In this document: one piece after another, positions 16,244-23,842 of the stretch | Position numbering within the stretch: position 1 is the stretch's first letter | How the letters are laid out: each line of letters begins with the position of its first letter | DNA from: Kiloniellaceae bacterium | GTDB taxonomy: Bacteria > Pseudomonadota > Alphaproteobacteria > Kiloniellales > Kiloniellaceae | Assembly (NCBI GenBank): GCA_021776195.1 | Contig: JAJFGK010000020.1 | Coordinates: forward strand, 26,329 to 90,328 | DNA length: 64,000 bases | Direction: 5' to 3' | Program-made: the position numbers and the translations under genes | The notes under the pieces: generated by a model | Told to the model about the DNA's origin: nothing | The model's database searches: none | Seen by the model: only the letters and a program-made list of their open reading frames with translations

Positions 16244-17692
16244 TCAGGCGGCCAGGTTTTTCAGCTTGTGACCGTCACGGACATAGAGGTGGGAGAGGCC
16301 GACCTCGGCCTCCTTGACGGAGTAGGCCGCGCTTTCGCCTCGGAACTTGCAGGCATTGACCACATGATCGGCGATGAACCGGGGCTGATAGCCGGCCAGC
16401 TCCATCTGATAGTTGTTCTGCAGTTCCTCCAGCACAAAGTCGAAGACCTCGTCGGTCAACGTCAGGCCGCGAGCCTCCGAGACCCGCTCGAAGATCTGTC
16501 GAAACACGTCGGCGGTCGGGGCGATGGTTTTCAGCTTGTAGGGGATGCGCCGTAGGAAGGCCGGATCCATCAATTCTCCGGGGGACATGTTCGTGGCGAA
16601 AATGACCAGTTCGTCGAACGGCACGGAGAAGGTCTTGCCACTGTGCAGTTTCATGAAATCGACGCGGCTCTCCAGCGGAACGATCCAGCGATTGAGCAGG
16701 TCCGTGGGCGACACGAACTGGCGACCGAAATCGTCGATCAGGAAAGTGCCGCCGAGCGCTTTCAGATGGATCGGGGCTTCGTAGAACTTGGAGACCGCGT
16801 TGAACTCGAGATCAAGCATGGAGAGAGTGAGTTCGCCACCGACCATCACGAAGGGACGCTTGCAGGGCACCCAGCGCTTGTCGCTATCGTCACGGATGGC
16901 GCTGGGCTTGCCGACATCGGTCGTGGCCGCCATCGGCTCGTGGATCGAGGGGTCGAAGACCTTCATGACACTGCCTTCGATATCGACGGCGTGGGGCACG
17001 TAGATCGTGTTCTCGAAGATACCTCCTATACGCTCGGCCATGGAGGTCTTGCCGTTGCCCGGCGGACCGTAGAGCAGAATGCATTTACCGGCGTTGATCC
17101 CGGGGCCGATGTTGTCGATGAACTGGTCGGTCACGATCAGATCGGAAAAGGCCTCCTCGATCATCTTCTGATCGACCCGCTCGTTGGTGATCTTCTGGTC
17201 GACGATGCGCGCCTGGTAGTCTTGCAGGGGCACCGGAACCGGGCCGATATACTGATTGTGCTCGTAGGCATCCGCGGCGAAGCGCCGCCCGGCCTCGCTG
17301 AGGGCGTAGCTCATCTCGTTCGATCCGGCGCCGCCGGAACCCTGGGCGCTGACCAGCTTTTGCTGCGTCGCCTCGTCGAGGAGCCGCATGATCAGGCTCG
17401 CCGGCAGCATGATAAAGTCGCGCAGCTCGGAGGGGGTCTGCAGATCGACCGCGAACATGGCCTTGGTCAGCAGCTTCAAAAGCTGCGCCGTGGACAGGCC
17501 CGTGGCCTCGATCGAGCGGGGTGCCTTGGGCTTCGAGTTCAGCAGCGCCTCGAGTTGAGATTCCGATACGACACCGAGCGCGATCAGGGAATCGCCAAGC
17601 AATCCCCCTTCCATCTTTTGACGCTCCAGGGCGCGATCGATATCGGCCTGTGCACAGATACCGCGCGCGATCAGGATCTTGCCGAGCTGCAT
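16244..17692 (-). CDS. AAA-family ATPase with GspE/MshE-type N-terminal domain
   Basis: 482 residues. Residues 1-52 look like the c-di-GMP-associated GspE/MshE N-terminal module (LGKILIARG...LLGDSLIALGVVSESQLEALL). After a linker and a winged-helix-like part (60-140) comes an AAA domain: Walker A GPPGNGKTS at 209-217, Walker B GTFLIDDFG near 315-323, a sensor-like FATNMSP and the arginine-rich FLRRIPYK. It is not a secretion ATPase proper, as no pilus or T2SS genes are nearby. A helical C-terminus may be a lid. Function is unknown: it could be a c-di-GMP-responsive unfoldase or remodeller. Two tandem palindromic boxes lie just upstream. Confidence 0.8.
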   Translation of the reverse strand: MQLGKILIARGICAQADIDRALERQKMEGGLLGDSLIALGVVSESQLEALLNSKPKAPRSIEATGLSTAQLLKLLTKAMFAVDLQTPSELRDFIMLPASLIMRLLDEATQQKLVSAQGSGGAGSNEMSYALSEAGRRFAADAYEHNQYIGPVPVPLQDYQARIVDQKITNERVDQKMIEEAFSDLIVTDQFIDNIGPGINAGKCILLYGPPGNGKTSMAERIGGIFENTIYVPHAVDIEGSVMKVFDPSIHEPMAATTDVGKPSAIRDDSDKRWVPCKRPFVMVGGELTLSMLDLEFNAVSKFYEAPIHLKALGGTFLIDDFGRQFVSPTDLLNRWIVPLESRVDFMKLHSGKTFSVPFDELVIFATNMSPGELMDPAFLRRIPYKLKTIAPTADVFRQIFERVSEARGLTLTDEVFDFVLEELQNNYQMELAGYQPRFIADHVVNACKFRGESAAYSVKEAEVGLSHLYVRDGHKLKNLAA

Positions 17693-17728
17693 GGTCCAAG
17701 TTCCCCGCTATCCACAATCAGAGAGGGC

Positions 17729-17762
17729 TTCTCTATCGAAGAGGATTCTCTATTAGAGAGGG
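17729..17762. promoter_or_regulatory. Two tandem 17-bp imperfect palindromes, operator-like
   Basis: TTCTCTATCGAAGAGGA (17729-17745) is followed directly by TTCTCTATTAGAGAGGG (17746-17762). Each unit is an imperfect palindrome around CTCT...AGAG. They lie 37-70 bases upstream of the AAA ATPase start, in the divergent gap with the PCMT-like/tolC unit. This arrangement is typical of a repressor or activator site; the binding protein is unknown. Confidence 0.45.
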
Positions 17763-17787
17763 AAAACAGGGTATCGGAGGAAGGTTT

Positions 17788-17807
17788 ATGGAATGGTAAA
17801 GTTCCAT
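17788..17807. promoter_or_regulatory. Inverted repeat ATGGAA-N8-TTCCAT
   Basis: A perfect 6-base inverted repeat with an 8-base spacer in the same divergent gap, on the side of the plus-strand PCMT-like gene. It could be an operator. It is short enough to arise by chance. Confidence 0.25.
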
Positions 17808-17950
17808 GAATTTCGCGCGCGCCCGGGCTGCGTTGGCAAGGCGATTGTTTTCCTTGGGATTCCTTCCTATAAAGCGACTGTATCCCGGGGTGAAATCGCG
17901 GCCCTGTCGAATCGGCCGCTGAACACCAGAACAACCGAACGAGATCGTTC

Positions 17951-18607
17951 ATGGCCGATTTCGCCGCCGCACGCCTCAATATGGTCGAGAGCCAGATTCG
18001 GACCAACAAGGTCACGGATCGCGCCCTGATCGAGTGCCTGGAGACACTGCCGCGCGAGCGTTTCGTGCCCGAGGCCCTTCAATCCCTTGCCTACATCGAT
18101 GAAGACCTGGAGGTGGCCGGGGGCCGCTACCTGCTGGAGCCCATGGTCTTGGCCCGGTTGATCCAGGCCGCGGCGCCCGCTTCCGGCGATATGGTTTTGG
18201 ATATCGCCTGCGGCAGCGGCTACTCCAGTGCGGTACTCGCCGCACTCGCTGGCACGGTGGTGGCGTTGGAAGATGACGCCGACCTGGTCGCCATGGCGAA
18301 CAGCGTGCTGAACGACCTGGAAATCGGCAATGCCGTGGTGGTTCAGGGCCCGCTAACCGAAGGCTACGCCAAGCAAGGACCCTATGATGTCATTGTGATC
18401 GGCGGCGCGATCGATCTTCTGCCCGAAGCGATCACCGGGCAGTTGGCGGAGGGGGGTCGCTTGGTGGCGGTGGTGACAGATGAAAACGGCCTGGGTCGGG
18501 CGACTGTGGTGCAGCGCAACAACGGGAAGCTCGCGCGCCGCGTGATGTTCGATGCCAATGTGAAGCCGTTGCAGGCATTCCGCCGGGAGCCGGGGTTCGT
18601 ATTCTAG
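17951..18607 (+). CDS. Protein-L-isoaspartate O-methyltransferase family protein
   Basis: 218 residues. The N-terminal RLNMVESQIRTNKVTDRALIE and LPRERFVPE match the PCMT family, and VLDIACGSGYSSAVLAAL is SAM motif I. It differs from the canonical Pcm further right in the window (48.2 kb), which has the usual GHGQTIS motif; here the corresponding place reads GGRYLLEP, so the isoaspartyl-repair activity may be altered or lost. Such PCMT-like genes commonly stand before tolC in alphaproteobacteria. The next gene, tolC, starts 157 bases downstream. Confidence 0.85.
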   Translation: MADFAAARLNMVESQIRTNKVTDRALIECLETLPRERFVPEALQSLAYIDEDLEVAGGRYLLEPMVLARLIQAAAPASGDMVLDIACGSGYSSAVLAALAGTVVALEDDADLVAMANSVLNDLEIGNAVVVQGPLTEGYAKQGPYDVIVIGGAIDLLPEAITGQLAEGGRLVAVVTDENGLGRATVVQRNNGKLARRVMFDANVKPLQAFRREPGFVF

Positions 18608-18764
18608 CGACCTGCCGGTTCTGACCTGTGGGACCTCGCGGGGGCAAGGAGTGTACGCGTCGTCATTGCCATGGTAAGGCTCATCATCTCTATTGAGACA
18701 TGAGACGCCCTGGACCGGGGTGCGGCGCTTTGGCGGTCGGTAAAACTGTATTCTGGGGAGAAGC

Positions 18765-20213
18765 ATGAGGACGCGAGGCGAAACCAGCGGTGTTTCCGGT
18801 GTGTCCAGGCGGACAAGAAAAATGTGGTGCGAAAAGCTGCGTTTTTGCCAACCGCTCTTGGCCGGTTTGTTGGCGGCCGCTGTCGTCGGCACGGCCACGT
18901 TGGGCGGCCCGGCCAGGGCCCAGTCGCTCGAGGATGCCCTTATTCAAACATACCTGTCCAACCCCACTTTGCGGGCGGCCCAGGCCGAACTGCGGACGGT
19001 CAATGAAAACGTTCCCCAGGCGCTGGCCGGTTTTCGTCCTCTGGTCAGCAGTGACGCCTCCACCGGTTATGGCTATACCGGAGTGGAGCAGCCGGTGAAC
19101 AGCACCTCCGACCGGGTGCCGGCCGATGCCGAACTCTCCATCATCCAATCCCTTTACAGCGGTGGCCAGACCGTTGCGGCGATTGCCCGCGCCGAAAACG
19201 AAGTGCAGGCACAGCGCGCGTTTCTCAAAGCCACGGAGCAGTTGGTCCTGCTGCAGGCGGTCACGGCTTACCTGGACGTCTGGCGCGATCAATCGATCGT
19301 CGAGTTGAACAAGAGCAACGAAGCGGTGCTCGCACGGCAACTGGAGGCCTCGAGAGATCGCTTCGAAGTGGGCGAAATCACCCTGACCGACGTCGCGCAA
19401 TCGGAGAGCCGCTTGGCTCTGGCCACGGCCGACCGGATTGCCGCGCAAGGCAATCTGAGCGCCAGCCAGGCGGTCTACGAGCGTGTCGTGGGCTCGCGGC
19501 CGGGGGAACTCGTGCAGCCGGCGCCCGTTGAGGGGATGGCCGCCAGCTTGAGAGAGCTGATCGAATTGTCGATTCAAGATGACCCCGAGGTGGTCGCCGC
19601 CAACTTCCTCGAGCGCGCCGCCCGCAAGTCGATCGTCGAGGCCGAAGCCGAGTTTCTTCCGGAAGTGCGGCTGCGCGGCAATCTGCGCTATCAACACGAG
19701 TCGGGAAGCGCGAACTCCGAGAGCCACAGTGGCGAGATCCTGGCCGAGGTGGTCGTTCCGCTCTATCAGCAGGGGGCGGTGTCAAGTCAGGTTCGCGCGG
19801 CCAAACAGTTTGCCAGTCAGGCGCGATTCGAGATCGACGTGGCCCGGCTTCAGGCGCAAGAGGATGCGATCCAGGCCTGGGAAGGGCTGCAGACGGCGCG
19901 GGCACAGATCGAGTCTTTCGAAGCCGCGGTTCGCGCGACATCGATTGCGCTCGAGGGCGTGCGTCAGGAGAACGCGGTCGGGGCCCGAACCGTGCTCGAT
20001 ATCCTCGATGCGGAGCAGGAGTTTCTCGACGCCCAGGTCGGCCAGGTGGGTGCCACCCGTGACGAACTGGTGGCCCGGTTTGCCGTCCTCGATGCCATGG
20101 GCAGATTGACGGCACGGGACATCGGCCTGCCGGTGGAGAGCTATGATCCTGATCTGGATTACTTCAAGGTCCGCGACAAGTGGTTCGGCACTGATGCGCC
20201 GGGCACCGAGTAA
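18765..20213 (+). CDS. tolC: TolC-family outer membrane efflux protein
   Basis: 482 residues. The start at 18765 has a strong SD (GGGGAG, 5 bases upstream). The extended basic N-terminus is followed by a signal sequence (LLAGLLAAAVVGTA) and a likely cleavage after PARAQ. The mature protein shows two homologous TolC repeats, with LEDALIQTYLSNPTLRAAQAEL starting the first and heptad-rich helices (LLQAVTAYLDVWRDQSIVELN, VLDILDAEQEFLDAQV) forming the periplasmic barrel. It serves as the outer-membrane channel for type I secretion or RND efflux. No inner-membrane partner is adjacent, as is usual for a shared TolC. Confidence 0.92.
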   Translation: MRTRGETSGVSGVSRRTRKMWCEKLRFCQPLLAGLLAAAVVGTATLGGPARAQSLEDALIQTYLSNPTLRAAQAELRTVNENVPQALAGFRPLVSSDASTGYGYTGVEQPVNSTSDRVPADAELSIIQSLYSGGQTVAAIARAENEVQAQRAFLKATEQLVLLQAVTAYLDVWRDQSIVELNKSNEAVLARQLEASRDRFEVGEITLTDVAQSESRLALATADRIAAQGNLSASQAVYERVVGSRPGELVQPAPVEGMAASLRELIELSIQDDPEVVAANFLERAARKSIVEAEAEFLPEVRLRGNLRYQHESGSANSESHSGEILAEVVVPLYQQGAVSSQVRAAKQFASQARFEIDVARLQAQEDAIQAWEGLQTARAQIESFEAAVRATSIALEGVRQENAVGARTVLDILDAEQEFLDAQVGQVGATRDELVARFAVLDAMGRLTARDIGLPVESYDPDLDYFKVRDKWFGTDAPGTE

Positions 20214-20321
20214 TGCACCATCGCGCATCGGAAGAATGAAAGTCTTCTTTTGCAATTGCAGTGGAATTGTTAAGAATATTACTCTAATTGGGTCATATCA
20301 TTGTGTCTGGGGCTTTGAGAC

Positions 20322-20924
20322 ATGAGCGAGGCTGACGGCCAAAACGAACCCTCCATGGAAGAAATCCTGGCGTCGATCCGCCGGATTATCTCTGATGAGG
20401 ATGCCGAGGCCGAGGATGCCGCCCAAGAGGCTGCCCCGGCGGAAGCGGCCGCCCCGACAGAAGAGGCTGCCCCGGAAGAAGCGGCTGCGGAAGAGGACGA
20501 CACGCTCGAGCTGACCGAGTTGGTCGAGGAAGAGGCCGCCCCGGAGCCCGAACCGGAGCCCGAACCGGAACCCGAGCCGGAACCCGAGCCCGAGCCGGAA
20601 CCCGAGCCCGAAATCGACGATATCGAGCTGGCTGGCGATGAGCCGGAGGCACCGGACGATGCGGCCGAGGCCCCGAGCGATAGTTTTCTCGAAGACGCGA
20701 CCACCACCGCCGCCACGGCCTCTTTGGCCAGCGTGGTGGGCCAAATCAACGCGGAAAGATCAGCCGCGTCTTCCGGCGTGTTCGCACGCAGTCTGGAGGA
20801 GGTAGTACGCGACGCTTTGACGCCGCAACTGAAGGTCTGGCTGGACCGCCACCTTCCTGACCTGGTGGAACGTATCGTCAGGGAGGAGATTAAAAAGATG
20901 GTGCGCCGCGTCGAGGACAGCTAG
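20322..20924 (+). CDS. popZ: Polar organizing protein PopZ (DUF2497)
   Basis: 200 residues with the full PopZ layout: the N-terminal partner-binding helix (PSMEEILASIRRIISDE, residues 10-26), a long acidic proline-rich spacer, and the C-terminal oligomerisation helices (SLEEVVRDALTPQLKVWL and LPDLVERIVREEI). PopZ forms a pole-localised condensate that anchors ParB and the centromere. The spacer holds an uninterrupted run of eleven Pro-Glu pairs (residues 74-95). The popZ-valS order is shared with Caulobacter. The upstream gap of about 108 bases is AT-rich and probably holds the promoter. Confidence 0.93.
   Translation: MSEADGQNEPSMEEILASIRRIISDEDAEAEDAAQEAAPAEAAAPTEEAAPEEAAAEEDDTLELTELVEEEAAPEPEPEPEPEPEPEPEPEPEPEPEIDDIELAGDEPEAPDDAAEAPSDSFLEDATTTAATASLASVVGQINAERSAASSGVFARSLEEVVRDALTPQLKVWLDRHLPDLVERIVREEIKKMVRRVEDS
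20541..20610 (+). repeat. Hexanucleotide-type repeat encoding (Pro-Glu)11 in popZ
   Basis: Repeated CCCGAACCGGAG/CCCGAGCCGGAA-like units code for eleven Pro-Glu pairs in the PopZ spacer. Such repeats can expand or contract by slippage; in-frame change would alter only spacer length. Confidence 0.8.
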
Positions 20925-21004
20925 AACACCGCCGATCGAGCCATAACCCGTCGGCGATCCGCACCGTCGATCGTCACATCAATACTTGCGAGGAACGGCC
21001 AGCG

Positions 21005-23662
21005 ATGCTGGAGAAAACTTTCCGTCCGAGTGACGTAGAGGCCAAGCACTATTCGCGTTGGGAAGAAAGCGGTGCCTTTGGCGCCGATGTCAATTCCAAC
21101 GAAAAGCCCTATGTGATCATGATCCCGCCGCCCAACGTCACGGGCATTCTGCACATCGGTCACGCCTTGACCTTCACGGTCCAGGACACGCTGATCCGCT
21201 ATCACCGGATGAAGGGCCACGACACGCTCTGGCAGCCCGGCACCGATCATGCCGGCATCGCGACGCAGATGGTGGTCGAGCGCCAGTTGGGCGAGGAAGG
21301 GCAAAGCCGGCACGATCTGGGTCGGGAGAAGTTTCTCGAGCGGGTCTGGGAGTGGAAGACGAAGTCCGGCGGGACCATCACCCGCCAACTGCGCCGCCTG
21401 GGCGCGTCGCCGGACTGGCAGCGCGAGCGCTTTACCATGGACGAGGGTCTGTCCAAGGCGGTGCTCAAGGTCTTCGTGCAGCTCTACAAGGAAGGTTTGA
21501 TCTACAAGGATCAGCGACTGGTCAATTGGGATCCCAAGTTACATACCGCGATCTCGGACCTCGAGGTCCAGCAGCGCGACGTGAAGGGGCATCTCTGGCA
21601 CATCCGCTATCCCATCGAGGGCGAGAAGGACCGCTTCCTGGTGGTCGCCACGACCCGCCCCGAGACCATGCTGGGAGACAGTGGCGTGGCGGTGCACCCC
21701 GACGACGACCGCTACCGCGATCTGGTCGGCAAGCGCTGTCTCTTGCCGCTGGTCGGGCGCGCCCTGCCGATCGTGGCCGACGACTATGTCGACCCGCAGA
21801 CCGGGTCTGGCGCGGTCAAGATGACCCCGGCGCACGACTTCAACGACTTCGAGGTCGGCCGGCGCCACGACCTGGAGCAGATCAATATTTTCGATGCCGA
21901 TGCCCGGATCAACGACAACGCCCCGGAAAAGTACCGCGGCCTCGATCGCTTCGCGGCGCGCGAGGCGGTGGTCGCCGACCTGGAGGCCCTGGGTCTGATC
22001 GAGGGGGTCGAGGACCATGCCCACAAGGTCCCCCATGGCGACCGCGGCGGCGTGCCCATCGAACCCTGGCTCACGGAGCAGTGGTACGTCGATGCCGCGA
22101 CCCTGGCCAAGCCGGCAATCGAGGCGGTCGAGACCGACAAGACGGTTTTCGTGCCCCGGCGGTGGGAGAACACCTACTTCGAATGGATGCGCAACATCCA
22201 GCCCTGGTGTATTTCGCGCCAGCTCTGGTGGGGTCACCAGATCCCGGCCTGGTACGGCCCCGACGGCACGGTCTTCGTCGAGGAAACCGAGGCCGCGGCG
22301 CTGACCGCCGCCGCGGCGCACTATGGCAAGCCGACGGCGCTGGAGCGCGATCCCGATGTCCTGGACACCTGGTTCTCCTCCGCCCTCTGGCCCTTCTCAA
22401 CCCTTGGCTGGCCGGAAGAGGCGCCCGAGGTGGCGCGCTACTACCCCGGCGATGTCCTGGTCACCGGCTTCGATATCATCTTCTTCTGGGTCGCCCGCAT
22501 GATGATGATGGGCATTCACTTCATGGGCGAGGTGCCGTTCCACACGGTCTACATCCACGGACTGGTCCGCGCCGCGGACGGCCAGAAGATGTCGAAGTCC
22601 AAGAACAACATGATCGATCCGCTGGAGATCATCGACGAGTTCGGCGCCGATGCGATCCGCTTCACCCTGGCGGCGCTGTCGATTCCGGCGGGCCAGGACG
22701 TCAAGCTGAGCCAGTCGCGCATCGAGGGCTATCGCAATTTCGCGACCAAGCTGTGGAATGCCGCGCGCATGGCGGAAATGAACGAGGCGCGCTGGCGGGC
22801 GGACTTCGATCCGGCCGGGGTCGCCACGCCGCTCAACCGCTGGATCGTCTCGGCCGTGGCCGGACTGGGACGGCGGCTCGATGACTTCTTCGAGGGCTAC
22901 CGCCTGAACGATATCACCAACGAACTCTACCACTTCGTCTGGCATTCCTTTTGCGACTGGTATCTGGAGTTCGCCAAGCCGGTTCTGACCGGCCCGGACG
23001 GAGCGGCCAAGACCGAAACCCAGGCGACGCTGGCCTGGACCCTGGGCCAGATCCTGCATCTGCTGCATCCGGTGATGCCCTTCATCACCGAGGAGCTTTG
23101 GGAACATCTGGCCGGAGAGGCGGCGGGCGGCCCGCTGATCACGGGGCAGTGGCCGAGCTATGGCGACGAGCTGCTGGAGACAAGCGCGACCGCCGAAATG
23201 GAATGGGTCATCGCCCTGGTCTTCGAAGTCCGCGCCGTCCGCTCGGCGATGAACGTGCCGCCGGCGGAAAAGATCGCCTTGAAGGTCAAGGACGCGGCGC
23301 CCGAGGCACGGGCCCGACTGGCCAGCCACAGCGGCCTGATCGAACGCCTGGCGCGCGTGCTGCCGCCCGAGGAGATGGCCGGCGAGCCCGGCCTTGGCGA
23401 CATCCCGGTCCTGGCCGAGGGCGCGACCTTCGTGTTGCCCCTGGGGGCGGTGATCGACGTGGCGGCCGAGGCCCAGCGCATGAAGAAGGCGGTCTCGGAC
23501 GAGGAAAAGGAAATCGCCAAGATCGAAAAGAAGCTCGGCAACGCGCAGTTCCTGGCAAAAGCGCCAGACGAGGTCGTCGAGGAGCAGAAGACCCGGCTGG
23601 CCGCCGCCAAGGACACACACGCCCGCCTGAACGCCGCCCTGGCGCGTCTGCAGACCGGCTAG
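21005..23662 (+). CDS. valS: Valyl-tRNA synthetase
   Basis: 885 residues, class I aminoacyl-tRNA synthetase. The HIGH motif is in PPPNVTGILHIGHAL (residues 50-53), the KMSKS motif at 528-532 (GQKMSKSKNN). The editing (CP1) domain carries TTRPETMLGDSGVAV and the conserved aspartate region. The C-terminus has the valine-specific coiled coil (roughly 815-880: AAEAQRMKKAVSDEEKEIAK and following heptads). It charges tRNA-Val. It lies 80 bases after popZ in the same direction. Confidence 0.97.
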   Translation: MLEKTFRPSDVEAKHYSRWEESGAFGADVNSNEKPYVIMIPPPNVTGILHIGHALTFTVQDTLIRYHRMKGHDTLWQPGTDHAGIATQMVVERQLGEEGQSRHDLGREKFLERVWEWKTKSGGTITRQLRRLGASPDWQRERFTMDEGLSKAVLKVFVQLYKEGLIYKDQRLVNWDPKLHTAISDLEVQQRDVKGHLWHIRYPIEGEKDRFLVVATTRPETMLGDSGVAVHPDDDRYRDLVGKRCLLPLVGRALPIVADDYVDPQTGSGAVKMTPAHDFNDFEVGRRHDLEQINIFDADARINDNAPEKYRGLDRFAAREAVVADLEALGLIEGVEDHAHKVPHGDRGGVPIEPWLTEQWYVDAATLAKPAIEAVETDKTVFVPRRWENTYFEWMRNIQPWCISRQLWWGHQIPAWYGPDGTVFVEETEAAALTAAAAHYGKPTALERDPDVLDTWFSSALWPFSTLGWPEEAPEVARYYPGDVLVTGFDIIFFWVARMMMMGIHFMGEVPFHTVYIHGLVRAADGQKMSKSKNNMIDPLEIIDEFGADAIRFTLAALSIPAGQDVKLSQSRIEGYRNFATKLWNAARMAEMNEARWRADFDPAGVATPLNRWIVSAVAGLGRRLDDFFEGYRLNDITNELYHFVWHSFCDWYLEFAKPVLTGPDGAAKTETQATLAWTLGQILHLLHPVMPFITEELWEHLAGEAAGGPLITGQWPSYGDELLETSATAEMEWVIALVFEVRAVRSAMNVPPAEKIALKVKDAAPEARARLASHSGLIERLARVLPPEEMAGEPGLGDIPVLAEGATFVLPLGAVIDVAAEAQRMKKAVSDEEKEIAKIEKKLGNAQFLAKAPDEVVEEQKTRLAAAKDTHARLNAALARLQTG

Positions 23663-23842
23663 AGCCGCGTTCGCCACGATTCGCTTTCGTCCCCCGGGCT
23701 GTGAACCCCTTCACAATCTCCGGGGCGGCGGCGCCTTGCAAAATACCCTATCAGTTCGCAGGTCAAATGGACCGCCCGTTGCCGTGGCATCCGTCATCGC
23801 ATCGCGGGCGGCTTCGAGAACCGGAAGCGAAAGGGTGCGGCC

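Noticed and set aside
17788..17799. Micro-ORF ATG-GAA-TGG-TAA with SD GGAGG as a leader peptide
   Set aside because: Three codons only, and the ATG is part of an inverted repeat; no attenuator structure is seen.
20279..20749. Ser/Gly-rich open frame antisense to popZ
   Set aside because: Product of the Pro-Glu repeat read backwards.
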